Shown here one piece after another: positions 19,205-27,255 of a stretch of 64,000 nt of DNA. The position numbers and the translations under genes are program-made. Each line of letters starts with the position of its first letter. The first letter of the stretch is position 1. Source of the stretch: Bacillota bacterium (GTDB lineage: Bacteria > Bacillota > Negativicutes > CTSoil-072); the NCBI GenBank assembly GCA_017889545.1, contig JAGFZV010000020.1, positions 1 to 64,000 of the forward strand. Reading direction: 5' to 3'. The notes below the pieces were generated by a model, which did not search any database, had not been told where the DNA came from, and saw only the letters and a list, made by a program, of their open reading frames with translations.

Positions 19205-20340
19205 ATCGGCCCCACCTTAACAAAAACCCCGTCCCGGACGCGATACAGATAATATCCGCCGACAGCATCGCCGTAACGATCAATTTGAATTTCTTGTTGC
19301 AGCCCCTGAAATCGTTCTTTTTGCAAAATGGCTGTCTTGATTCCGTCAGCAGACATTTCCGGCGCCGAATTCATCCCTTCAAATAATACCATAGCCGCAT
19401 CATAACTCAGTATTGCCGAATAAGTTGGTTCAGCTCCATACCGTTTGTTATACCTCTGGCGAAAATCACGATAAGCGAGAACTTCCGAAGCAAGATCTTC
19501 CTGGTTGATGAGATAAGCTCCTTCTACGGCAGTTCCTCCTGCCAAAATAAAGTCATTGGTCATTGTCCACATAGGGAAAAACATCAGCTTTTTGATCCCC
19601 ATTTTTTTGGTTTGCTGACAAAACATCGCCGCATCAATGGAAGATGCAACAATTAAAATTCCATTTGCATCCGTTGCTTGGATCCTAAGTAAAATTTCCG
19701 TAAAATCTTCTTGTGTATGGTAGGTTTCAACTAAAATAATATCTCCGGAAGTTCTTTTCAGATTTTCTTGAAAAGCAACGATAATCGGCTTCGCAAAAGA
19801 AGCATTCTCAGCATCGTACACTGCCACGATTTTGTTAACGCCCGCATACACTGTCGCGGCTTTCGCCAAACAACCTGCCTGCACTTTATTAGAAGGAATA
19901 ATACGGATAAAATGATCATCCAACCCCGTCAAATCTTCCGTACTGATAGTTGGACTAATCAGGAGCAAACCTTTGCTATCCGCAAAAGGAACTGTCAATT
20001 CGGCCATGTCGCTGGTCATATGGCCGATAATAAACCGGACCCCTTGCCCTGCTAAATATCGGTCTGCCTCTAACGCTGCTTTTTTGCTATGTTTGTCATC
20101 CGCCACTACAAGCTCGACTTTTCTTCCTTTTATCCCGCCCTGACGGTTGATGTCCTCAACTGCCAAAAGTGTCCCGTTTCTGCCATTCACACCCATCTCG
20201 GATTTAACCCCCGTTAAACTGCCGGAAAAACCGATCTTGATTGGAGTCGAAAGAGACATTTTCAAATACAGTGCTCCTAAAGCTGAAACAAGACAAATTC
20301 CCACCACGATAACAATTTCTTTGCTGTTTAAAAACTTCAT
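19201..20340 (-). CDS. Membrane-tethered periplasmic binding protein, LivJ/ANF type, sensor partner of GGDEF-EAL
   Basis: 379 residues. One N-terminal hydrophobic segment without a lipobox cysteine suggests an uncleaved anchor. A two-lobed branched-chain-amino-acid-type binding fold follows (KIGFSGSLTGVKSEMGVNGR, later GRKVELVVADDKHS). There is no ABC permease or ATPase gene nearby, so transport is unlikely. Four-base overlap with the GGDEF-EAL gene suggests ligand sensing for c-di-GMP control. The start chosen is the second ATG (MKFLNSKE), because AAGGGGA abuts the first one. Confidence 0.85.
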   Translation of the reverse strand: MKFLNSKEIVIVVGICLVSALGALYLKMSLSTPIKIGFSGSLTGVKSEMGVNGRNGTLLAVEDINRQGGIKGRKVELVVADDKHSKKAALEADRYLAGQGVRFIIGHMTSDMAELTVPFADSKGLLLISPTISTEDLTGLDDHFIRIIPSNKVQAGCLAKAATVYAGVNKIVAVYDAENASFAKPIIVAFQENLKRTSGDIILVETYHTQEDFTEILLRIQATDANGILIVASSIDAAMFCQQTKKMGIKKLMFFPMWTMTNDFILAGGTAVEGAYLINQEDLASEVLAYRDFRQRYNKRYGAEPTYSAILSYDAAMVLFEGMNSAPEMSADGIKTAILQKERFQGLQQEIQIDRYGDAVGGYYLYRVRDGVFVKVGPI

Positions 20341-20460
20341 GGGCATTCCCCTTTAAAAAACGCCATCAGTAAGTAATTTGGGACTAACGGTCTGAACAGC
20401 ACTTGCTCTCATCCCGACATTTTTTTGCTGTCTGCAGAATTTCTTGCACGAACATGAAAA

Positions 20461-20486
20461 TGAGACGATTCATAACCGTCTCACAA
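20461..20486 (-). terminator. Hairpin downstream of the c-di-GMP aptamer, possible expression platform
   Basis: On the minus strand GAGACG and CGTCTC close a stem that is followed by ATTTTCAT. It is placed between the aptamer and the binding-protein gene, as an intrinsic terminator would be, but the T-run is short. Upstream, AATTAG and CTAATT can form another hairpin that could compete with the aptamer's closing stem. Confidence 0.5.
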
Positions 20487-20499
20487 TAATTAGGCAACA

Positions 20500-20594
20500 A
20501 CTAATTGCTGGCAGCGTGGCAATCATAAGCATCTCTGCTCGTAGACCCATCGCTTTGCGTCCTCGCCTTTCGACAAGTTTGCCTAATACTGAAA
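20500..20594 (-). ncRNA. c-di-GMP-I (GEMM) riboswitch
   Basis: On the minus strand the core elements appear in order. AGGCAAAC comes first, then a six-pair stem CTTGTC/GGCGAG closed by a GAAA tetraloop, then the invariant GGACGCAAAGC, and then a second arm with GGGTCTA and the receptor side ending in GCCACGCTGCC. This is the GEMM-I layout. It lies about 160 bases upstream of the binding-protein/GGDEF-EAL operon, so c-di-GMP probably feeds back on its own sensor and turnover enzyme. On or off cannot be settled by eye. Confidence 0.85.
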
Positions 20595-20770
20595 AACATA
20601 TTTTTTATCAGTTTTTTACGAACCGTCAGTATCTTCAATCATAGCGTATTTAAACCATGTTTATGCATTCACACAACATGGCTATTATATAAAAAAATGG
20701 ATATTATTGCAATAAAATAGTAAATTTTTCTATTTGCAAGTTTTTCAACCTCTTACAAAGGGATCTTTTT

Positions 20771-20804
20771 ATAAAAAAATCCGGGTGATCGCAAAAAATC
20801 ACCC
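20771..20804 (-). terminator. Rho-independent terminator of the phnA-like gene
   Basis: On the minus strand, GGGTGAT and ATCACCC form a stem followed by a T-rich run. It lies about 60 bases past the stop codon. Confidence 0.85.
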
Positions 20805-20861
20805 AGACTCAAATTTCCTTTGCTCCTACCCATAGAATCAGCTGTTGCATAAAAACAATAT

Positions 20862-21203
20862 CTATATCTTTTTAACAAACTCAGATTTCAATTTCATAGC
20901 TCCAAAGCCATCTATTTGACAATCAATATTATGATCTCCGTCGACTAACCGGATATTTTTAACTTTTGTACCTATCTTTAAGACTGATGAACTCCCTTTA
21001 ATTTTAAGATCTTTTATTACTGTTATAGAATCACCATCGGTTAAGATATTTCCATTTGCATCCTTGATAATTTTTTTGTCTTCCATGTTTCCGGTTTCTA
21101 ATTCTAATGTCCACTCATGGGCACATTCCGGACAAACTAAAAGACGTCCATCTTCGTAAGTATACTCTGAATTACATTTTGGGCACTTTGGCAAATCAGA
21201 CAT
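20862..21203 (-). CDS. PhnA/YjdM family zinc-ribbon protein
   Basis: 113 residues. An N-terminal zinc ribbon ([21 protein letters not shown]) is followed by the conserved [20 protein letters not shown] and a C-terminal beta-rich domain. This is a typical full-length YjdM/PhnA protein. The family name comes from linkage to alkylphosphonate genes, but a phosphonate role is not established. It has its own terminator and no operon partner. Confidence 0.9.
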   Translation of the reverse strand: MSDLPKCPKCNSEYTYEDGRLLVCPECAHEWTLELETGNMEDKKIIKDANGNILTDGDSITVIKDLKIKGSSSVLKIGTKVKNIRLVDGDHNIDCQIDGFGAMKLKSEFVKKI

Positions 21204-21422
21204 GATTTACATTTCTCCATTCGTTTTTATTAATTTAAATATAATATCATAGTCCCCTTATATTTACAAACGTTTCTACCAGTCTTTGCAGGAAAATAAT
21301 AATATGCCGCGAATATGTTTGGTTGATTTATTAAAACAACCAAAATCCCTTTTCGCAATGGAGCGTTTTCGTTGGATTTGTTTAAGTGAATTCTCAATTT
21401 ATGTTAAAGTTGGTGTACGCAT

Positions 21423-22028
21423 TTGAGTAAGAAATTTTTAATTATTATCGCTATCTTTGTCCTATTCAGTAGTTTATCCTGGAATTTTTCAAAAGCCGAG
21501 GCGGCTTTAAAACAAGATCTGCAAGCGCTTACCACGCAACAGGATATCGTCGTCTTGATAGAAAAATCCGCTAACAAGCTGACCGTATTTTACCAAGGAA
21601 ATCCATTGAAAAGTTTTTTATGCGTGTCCGGAGTAAATCCGCAAGGCGATAAACAAAGGCAAGGTGACAATCGCACCCCCGAAGGCCAGTTTTTTATCAC
21701 AGAGAAGGACCGTTTGAACGATCATCCTTATCTCGGTCGTAAATGGCTGGGTTTAAGTTATCCTACTCCTGTTCATGCACAAAAAGGTCTCGAAAATAAC
21801 CTGATTAATTCAGACCAATACAATGAAATTGTTGGCGCTGCCGCCCAAAAAGTCCTGCCGCCGCAAAATACAGCATTGGGAGGCTGGATTGGCATACACG
21901 GCGGAAGGGAAGATTTGACAAAACAGGGGTTGAACTGGACTGAAGGCTGCCTCGCTTTGCAGGATGCTGATTTAGAAGTATTATACTCTATGGTTCAATA
22001 TGGCACTCCCGTGATTATTGTTCCTTAG
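21423..22028 (+). CDS. Exported L,D-transpeptidase (YkuD domain)
   Basis: 201 residues with a signal peptide (charged start, hydrophobic core, cleavage probable near KAEAA). The YkuD active-site region has HGG upstream and WTEGCLAL around the catalytic cysteine; the usual S-x-G-C is T-E-G-C. Such enzymes crosslink peptidoglycan or attach proteins to it. The start is a TTG without a clear ribosome binding site, and a candidate promoter (TTGTTT, 16 bases, TATGTT) ends only about 17 bases upstream, so the exact start is open. A second YkuD gene follows immediately. Confidence 0.85.
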   Translation: MSKKFLIIIAIFVLFSSLSWNFSKAEAALKQDLQALTTQQDIVVLIEKSANKLTVFYQGNPLKSFLCVSGVNPQGDKQRQGDNRTPEGQFFITEKDRLNDHPYLGRKWLGLSYPTPVHAQKGLENNLINSDQYNEIVGAAAQKVLPPQNTALGGWIGIHGGREDLTKQGLNWTEGCLALQDADLEVLYSMVQYGTPVIIVP

Positions 22029-22065
22029 GGGGCCGGTTAAAAATTTGATCATCAGGAGACAATTC

Positions 22066-22713
22066 ATGCGCATTCTAATTCTAGCCTTACTGTTCCTTTG
22101 GGCTTTTTATCCTACCGCGTGGGCGGCGCCGGAAATTCATATTAATGTGCCTGAATTTATGTTGCGGTTATTGGATCGTGACAAACTGGTAAAAGAATAT
22201 CCAATTGCATTGGGAACTCCGTATGAGCGAACCCCAATCGGCAATTACAAAATATTTTATAAAGAAAAAAATCCCACGTGGATTCCCGGTTCAGGTTTTT
22301 TGGATAAGACTCCCGTTCCGCCAGGAAGCAATAATCCGTTAGGCACTCGATGGATGGAATTTAAACCCACCTACGGAATTCATGGCACAAATAAGGATTG
22401 GGATATTGATTATCCAGTATCTGGCGGCTGCATTCGCATGCATAATGTTGATGTTGAAGAATTATACGAATTAGTCGATGTGGGTACGCCTGTGATCATT
22501 ACCTATCAAGCTCTTTTGTTGAAAGAACGTGACAATTCTCTGTACCTCATTGTTCTACCGGACATATATGATCAAAAGCAGATCACCAGGGAAAATGTAT
22601 TGGAATTATTTAAGCCTTACGCAAACAGATATAAGCTTATCCCTAACTGGAAACTGCCGGACAGCCCATTGTTAACCCGCTATGAGTTCAAAATTGCATT
22701 AGCTGCTCAATAG
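22066..22713 (+). CDS. Exported L,D-transpeptidase (YkuD domain), second copy
   Basis: 215 residues beginning at the ATG after CAGGAGA. Signal peptide MRILILALLFLWAFYPTAWA. The catalytic motif is complete: YGIHGTNKDW, then SGGCIRM. It is not a recent duplicate of the gene upstream, since the two share only the fold motifs. The stop codon TAG is also the first three bases of the long palindrome that follows, so the palindrome abuts or created the gene end. Confidence 0.9.
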   Translation: MRILILALLFLWAFYPTAWAAPEIHINVPEFMLRLLDRDKLVKEYPIALGTPYERTPIGNYKIFYKEKNPTWIPGSGFLDKTPVPPGSNNPLGTRWMEFKPTYGIHGTNKDWDIDYPVSGGCIRMHNVDVEELYELVDVGTPVIITYQALLLKERDNSLYLIVLPDIYDQKQITRENVLELFKPYANRYKLIPNWKLPDSPLLTRYEFKIALAAQ

Positions 22714-22801
22714 TAAGCAAGTATGCTGTAGGACCCCGGCCTTAGAGGCCGGGGTCCTACAGCATACTTGCTTACTATAAGTTAGACTCGTTTTTTATTT
22801 C
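22711..22801 (+). repeat. Long palindrome with fixed tail (H element), copy 1
   Basis: Two perfectly complementary 31-base arms (first arm starts TAGTAAGCAAGTATGCTGTA) surround the loop TTAGA. They are followed by a tail containing AAGTTAGACTCG and TTTTTTATTTC. A second copy with the same loop and tail lies at 32007-32094. Here the first arm supplies the L,D-transpeptidase stop and the tail supplies the BKACE stop. As a stem followed by a T-run, it may also terminate both genes. Confidence 0.85.
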
Positions 22802-23655
22802 AAACAGTGTAATTTTTGTCGGCATATTGAAAGTTTCAGCATGCTGCGCACTTGTTCGGGAGTAGCAATCGGTCGATTTAATTCTTTAGCGAGCCGTGTC
22901 ACACGTTCCACTAGGTCATAATTAGTCGAAAGAACGGCACGATCATCATTCATCCAAATATTATCCTCCAAGCCGGTACGAACTCCGTCAGCTACCGAAA
23001 TACCCAAAGAATTAGCAATCACCTGTGAGTTGCCGATCCCGCCAACCGAACAAATGGAGCCAGTTGGAAGTTCCGACATGATCAGGCCAAGATGAAGCAG
23101 TTTTGCTTGCGCTGTTGCCACATTCCCGAGCAAAATATTAAAGTAGTAAGGAGGACGGATATTTTTTTTGTTGATCAAGTAATGTGCATAGTTTACCATT
23201 CCCAAGTCAAATACCTCGAATTCAGGAAGTATGCCACGCTCTAGCATCCGCTCGGCAAGACTTTCAATCATTGCCGGACTGTTGGTACTGGCAGTTTTAG
23301 CAAAATTCAATGAGCTTAATGTCAAACTTGCCATATCTGGCCGGTAATCTCCTTCTAAGCCCAACACATCAGAACGTTTTTCATATTCGGGAATATTGCG
23401 TCCGCTTGTAGAAACAACAATAATAATTTCCGAATCAACATTGCGGATTCCCTCTATAATGCGAGCATATACTTCTTTTCGATAGGTGGGATAACCATTT
23501 TCATCCCGAGCATGAAGATGGACCATCGAGACCCCAAGTGGAATGCATCGGCAGACATCATTCGCTATTTCTTCTGGCGTAATCGGAACATATGGAGTAT
23601 CCTCCCGAGTAGGCACCATTCCTGTGGGAGCTAAATTAATAACTAACGGCTTCAA
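22795..23655 (-). CDS. Beta-keto acid cleavage enzyme (BKACE, DUF849)
   Basis: 286 residues. The TIM-barrel family splits a beta-keto acid and acetyl-CoA into acetoacetate and a CoA ester. The zinc motif HLHARDENG is present, as are the conserved NLAPTG start and a SVGGIG strand. The last dozen residues (SICRQKLHCLK) and the stop codon run into the tail of the repeat at 22711-22801, so the C-terminus may have been altered. An acyltransferase gene lies five bases upstream in the same operon. The substrate cannot be read from the sequence. Confidence 0.9.
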   Translation of the reverse strand: MKPLVINLAPTGMVPTREDTPYVPITPEEIANDVCRCIPLGVSMVHLHARDENGYPTYRKEVYARIIEGIRNVDSEIIIVVSTSGRNIPEYEKRSDVLGLEGDYRPDMASLTLSSLNFAKTASTNSPAMIESLAERMLERGILPEFEVFDLGMVNYAHYLINKKNIRPPYYFNILLGNVATAQAKLLHLGLIMSELPTGSICSVGGIGNSQVIANSLGISVADGVRTGLEDNIWMNDDRAVLSTNYDLVERVTRLAKELNRPIATPEQVRSMLKLSICRQKLHCLK

Positions 23656-23660
23656 AATAT

Positions 23661-24302
23661 TTACCCCCTCTTCTCCGATAATTCCCGAGCCGGAACTCCG
23701 GCAACCGTAGTGTGCGCCATAACATCTTTCGTTACGACGGAACCGGCACCGACCATGGCCCCTGCGCCAACTTCACGATACAACATGACTGTTGCACCAG
23801 CACCAACAAAGGCTCCCTCCTTTAAAATCGTCTCTCCGCCAATAATCGCACCGGGTCCCACAAAAACATAATCTTCTACCTTAACATCGTGACTTAATAA
23901 GACTCTCAACCGAAGAGTTACAAAATTACCAATTCGAGTCCCACTCCCAACTACACAGCCATCAGGCAATATGCAGCCAATACCGGTAGTAACGTAATTC
24001 ATATCAATGCCTGGATGTATTAAAGTCGCAATACGACAACCTTGATCCAATAACATATCAGCGACCACTTTTTTATTTCGCGGACCATGTACGTTGTTGA
24101 CAAAATAAACTCCTTGCAGGTTTAACTCAGGTATCCTTTCCCTTCCGCCCAATATCGGATACCCCATAAAGCTCTTGCCCTGTATTTCTTGGGTATCATC
24201 AATAAAACCAAGCAAATTCCATGTTGGAGCATGCCGATTTATTGCATCAATCAGTTTGATTACGTCAAAAAAAGCTGCTCCGAAAATAACTAATGGCTTC
24301 AT
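23661..24302 (-). CDS. NeuD-like sugar/acyl O-acyltransferase (left-handed beta helix)
   Basis: 213 residues from the ATG six bases after GAGGGG. A short Rossmann-like N-terminal domain (KPLVIFGAAFFDVIKLIDAI) is followed by hexapeptide repeats (GCIL, GCVVGSGTRIG, GAIIGGETILKEGAFVG) and the typical end TTVAGVPARE. This is the NeuD/PglD type, which acetylates sugars or other small acceptors with acetyl-CoA. It shares an operon with BKACE, so a non-sugar role in acyl metabolism is possible. Confidence 0.85.
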   Translation of the reverse strand: MKPLVIFGAAFFDVIKLIDAINRHAPTWNLLGFIDDTQEIQGKSFMGYPILGGRERIPELNLQGVYFVNNVHGPRNKKVVADMLLDQGCRIATLIHPGIDMNYVTTGIGCILPDGCVVGSGTRIGNFVTLRLRVLLSHDVKVEDYVFVGPGAIIGGETILKEGAFVGAGATVMLYREVGAGAMVGAGSVVTKDVMAHTTVAGVPARELSEKRG

Positions 24303-24385
24303 TCCAATCCCCCTCATCAGTTTTTCCAAGCCGTTGCAGCAATGACACTCACTTTCAGTTAAATCTCTTAGATCCGTTTTAGGGA

Positions 24386-24425
24386 ACAAAAAACCACCTC
24401 TATTCAGATTCTTTAGAGGTGGTTT
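24386..24425 (-). terminator. Hairpin with T-run in the leader of the acyltransferase-BKACE operon
   Basis: On the minus strand AACCACCTCTA and TAGAGGTGGTT form a perfect stem followed by TTTTT. It lies 84 bases upstream of the acyltransferase ATG. A second stem (GCATAAAAC and GTTTTATGC, 24439-24470) precedes it. Together they could be an attenuator, or the end of an older upstream unit. I saw no T-box or known riboswitch core. Confidence 0.6.
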
Positions 24426-24470
24426 CACTACTCGCTCCGCATAAAACAAGTGACCACATACGTTTTATGC

Positions 24471-24846
24471 TTCAATGCGTCCCCTATATCACTATTTGAT
24501 TGCAATACCAAATATGAATAGGATCGGGTAAAACTGGATCACTTTACACTATTAGATTTTTGATCGGGAAGTTTCATTCGCCATTGTGGACATTCTTCCA
24601 CTTTTCCTTAGCTTTTCACCATCCAATTTCAAGGGTATGGTTTTATTGTACTCCACTGGAATTATTCCTGTCAATTGCTTCATGACAATATTTGCCGAAT
24701 ATTTTAATTATTATAATTATTTACATTGTATTCTTGTTATTGTGTATTTAATACAATAATATACATCATTGTTTTTCCTGTATGGATTTTTATACGGGAA
24801 CACCATTTGATCTTTGTTTTATGTTATCGACGCATAAACGCTGCAG
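24471..24846. other. AT-rich intergenic stretch without recognisable gene
   Basis: Very AT-rich from 24590 to 24830, with no open frame that looks coding. It ends at the left edge of the 170-bp repeat. Confidence 0.6.
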
Positions 24847-25016
24847 GCAGGAATTCGCTAGAATATACAGAAATGATACATCGAATTAAGTTGGGAGGGC
24901 TTACCCATGATTAACGATGACCTAATTAAAAAATACTCCGGTGGTAATAAATCAATTATCGACTTCAAAGGGTGTACCCGAAAGCAAATCGTCAAGGATG
25001 CATGGGAACAATCAGA
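24847..25016 (+). repeat. 170-bp repeat (R170), copy 1, abutting the RAYT pseudogene
   Basis: Nearly identical over its whole length to 32095-32264. It starts GCAGGAATTCGCTAG and ends CAATCAGA. Inside it is a GGGAGGG site and a short open frame. Its right edge touches the C-terminal end of a decayed RAYT transposase gene. Confidence 0.9.
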
Positions 25017-25029
25017 GATACTTGGATGA
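24907..25029 (+). CDS. Small open frame in R170 copy 1 (40 residues), unknown
   Basis: Opens with MINDDLIKKYSGGNKSIIDF after a GGGAGGG site and stops just past the repeat edge. The only internal amino-acid difference from copy 2 is Asp4 to Val. I do not recognise it. It is charged, with one cysteine and no membrane segment. It could be a truncated first part of a larger mobile-element protein. Confidence 0.35.
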   Translation: MINDDLIKKYSGGNKSIIDFKGCTRKQIVKDAWEQSEILG

Positions 25030-25448
25030 ATGCCCATGATTCTGGCAATTTGTCGTTGCGTTACACCTTTTATGCGTTTAATTTGGCAAATCATTCCATT
25101 GCGTTGATCTATCTTTAACCTTTGCAAAATCCCGATCGGTTGCCCGTTCATCAATTCTTGAATTTCCCATGAATTGATCCGTATTGTCTTTTTTCATAAA
25201 ATCATCTAATTCCTTTATTCTCGATTCTCTGTTTCTGTGCAAAGAATCGAGAATAAAGGAAAAATCAGTCAAACCAAAAAAATCTTGTCCTTTATAATAT
25301 GCTTTACAGCTACTCCAGTTATATTTTTCAGGTATTGATGTTAGCTGTGCTTTAACTGAGTTATTATGAATGCATCTTAGCGCACTCAATAAATATGCCT
25401 CGGTTTCTATTGTCTCGCTTTAAAAACGGTTCTGAAAAACATGTCCGA
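25017..25448 (-). pseudogene. Decayed RAYT (REP-associated tyrosine) transposase
   Basis: Clear DNA and protein match to the intact RAYT at 40250-41020, from residue 94 to the C-terminus. Shared stretches include the segment running from YNWSS to DFFGLTDFSFILDSLH, and GVTQRQIAR. The first 93 residues, including the HxH metal motif and catalytic tyrosine, are gone, and frames shift along the remainder. It lies directly downstream of the lpd stop. Confidence 0.88.
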
Positions 25449-25459
25449 ATGAAGATAAA

Positions 25460-26845
25460 TTAATTTACGCCATGAATCGATAATCCTTGTATGCCTTCGG
25501 CGGCTTCAAGAAAAGCCTCAGAAAGGGTCGGATGTGCGTGGATTACTTCGGTCAGGCGCTCTGATGTTAATCCTAGTTCGAGAGCCAATGCGCCCTCTGC
25601 AATCAAATCGGAAGCGTGTGCGCCAACAATATGAACTCCTAACAAATGGTTTGTTTCCGATTCGGCTATTATTTTGACGAATCCGGTTGTTTCTCCCATA
25701 GCATGAGCTTTCCCGGACGAGAGCAACGAAAATTTAGCCGTTTTAATAGAGTAGCCCTTTTTTATTGCAGCCTCTGCCGTCAAACCAACTGACCCTATTT
25801 CGGGCTGCGTAAATATGCAGGATGGCACCTTTGCATAATCAATCGACCTTGTGATCCCGCAAATTTTGTCTACAGCAATCAACGCTTGCGTTGCTGCAAC
25901 ATGGGCTAGTTGCAATCTTCCTGTAACATCACCAATGGCAAAGACTCCAGGAACAGAAGTCTCTAACTGCTCATTAACAATAATTTCTCCCCGGTCTCCT
26001 TGCTCTACGCCCACCTCTTGCAGCCCCAAGCCTGAAGAGTTCAAAACCCTCCCAATCGACAGCAGCACTCTATCACCCTCAACCTCTTTCCCGTTTTCCA
26101 ACTGCACAACTACTTTACCCGCTTCTTTACGCACCGCTGCAATGGAGGCACGCGTTACAATATCAATCTTTTGCCGTCTAAAGAGTCCCGACATCAACTG
26201 AGAAACTTCCCGATCCATGGTCGATAAAATGCTCGGTTGCATTTCAATGATTGTCACCTTGCTTCCCAGTATTGAAAAAATTGACGCGAACTCACAACCA
26301 ATAACACCCCCGCCAATAATAATCAATCTTTCAGGAATAGACGACATCATCAATGCTTCATTCGAAGTGATGACCCTTTGCCCATCATAGCCCAAGGAAC
26401 TAATAAGCGCTGGACCAGAGCCGGTTGCTATAACAATATGGCGCGCATTCACAATGCGAACATTCTGATCAACATTCGAAACAGATAACGTTCGATCATC
26501 AATGAATCTGGCTTCCCCTTGGCAGTAATCGACTTTGTTCTTTATTAATAACGCTTCAATACCCGCTTTCAATTGTTCCACTACCCGTTGCTTCCGGTCC
26601 ATCAATTTGCTGAAGTTCACATGAACTGGACCCGTTTCAATTCCAAATTCTTGAGAATGTCGAATTTTCGAGATCATTTCCGCTCCAGCTGCTAAAGCCT
26701 TAGTAGGAATACACCCCCAGTTAAGACAAGTCCCGCCGATTTGTTCCTTCTCAATCAAGATAACCGACTTTCCCTTTTGAGCGGCCCGGACCGCGGCGGT
26801 ATATCCGCCAGGGCCGCCTCCAATAATTGCAACATCATACTTCAA
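25460..26845 (-). CDS. lpdA: Dihydrolipoyl dehydrogenase
   Basis: 461 residues. FAD-binding GGGPGGYTAA, the redox disulfide GGTCLNWGCIPTK, an NAD-binding GGGVIGCEF, and the C-terminal His-Glu dyad region (HAHPTLSEAF) are all present. The start chosen is the TTG (KYDVAIIGGG) five bases after AGAGGTGA; a GTG three codons earlier overlaps that site. It oxidises dihydrolipoyl groups using NAD+, or runs in reverse with NADH. Its neighbours are a lipoyl carrier (GcvH) and an OsmC thiol peroxidase, not a 2-oxoacid dehydrogenase or glycine decarboxylase. Confidence 0.95.
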   Translation of the reverse strand: MKYDVAIIGGGPGGYTAAVRAAQKGKSVILIEKEQIGGTCLNWGCIPTKALAAGAEMISKIRHSQEFGIETGPVHVNFSKLMDRKQRVVEQLKAGIEALLIKNKVDYCQGEARFIDDRTLSVSNVDQNVRIVNARHIVIATGSGPALISSLGYDGQRVITSNEALMMSSIPERLIIIGGGVIGCEFASIFSILGSKVTIIEMQPSILSTMDREVSQLMSGLFRRQKIDIVTRASIAAVRKEAGKVVVQLENGKEVEGDRVLLSIGRVLNSSGLGLQEVGVEQGDRGEIIVNEQLETSVPGVFAIGDVTGRLQLAHVAATQALIAVDKICGITRSIDYAKVPSCIFTQPEIGSVGLTAEAAIKKGYSIKTAKFSLLSSGKAHAMGETTGFVKIIAESETNHLLGVHIVGAHASDLIAEGALALELGLTSERLTEVIHAHPTLSEAFLEAAEGIQGLSIHGVN

Positions 26846-26857
26846 CAAACTCACCTC

Positions 26858-27244
26858 TTATTTCCCTGCTTGATCTAACATAGCTGCATACTCTGCTGAA
26901 CTCATCAGTGCCTCAACCTGTTCCATATTCTTAATTTCCACCAATACCATGTAGCCATCGCTGTATGGCGCCTGATTGATGATTTCCGGGTTATCAAAAA
27001 TCTTAGCATTGATTTCGACAATTTTTCCATCAATTGGTGCAATCACATCCGAAGTGGACTTTACCGATTCCAACGATCCAAGCGCTGTACCAGCGGTGAT
27101 CATTTCTGAGTCATCAAAAACATTCGCAAAAACAATATCCCGAAGCTGTTTTTGAGCGAAATCGGTAATTCCTATCCGGGCCAAGTTTCCCTCCACCTTT
27201 ACCCAGGTGTGAGCGCGATAATATTTATATTCCTGCGGATCCAT
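26858..27244 (-). CDS. gcvH: GcvH-like lipoyl carrier protein
   Basis: 128 residues, the normal length for glycine cleavage H protein. The lipoylation site is Lys62 in LESVKSTSD. The hammerhead fold motif IGITDFAQKQLRDIVFANV is intact. The genes for GcvT and GcvP are absent from this operon, so the protein may serve as a mobile lipoyl arm between Lpd (13 bp downstream) and OsmC (12 bp upstream). A role in glycine cleavage with gcvTP elsewhere in the genome remains possible. Confidence 0.93.
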   Translation of the reverse strand: MDPQEYKYYRAHTWVKVEGNLARIGITDFAQKQLRDIVFANVFDDSEMITAGTALGSLESVKSTSDVIAPIDGKIVEINAKIFDNPEIINQAPYSDGYMVLVEIKNMEQVEALMSSAEYAAMLDQAGK

Positions 27245-27255
27245 AATGTCCTCCT

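Noticed and set aside
24303-24470. T-box leader
   Set aside because: No recognisable specifier loop or full T-box bulge; the hairpin alone is not enough.
26858-27244. GcvH as LbpA of a sulfur-oxidising sHdr pathway
   Set aside because: No hdr-like genes nearby; sequence and length are those of ordinary H protein.
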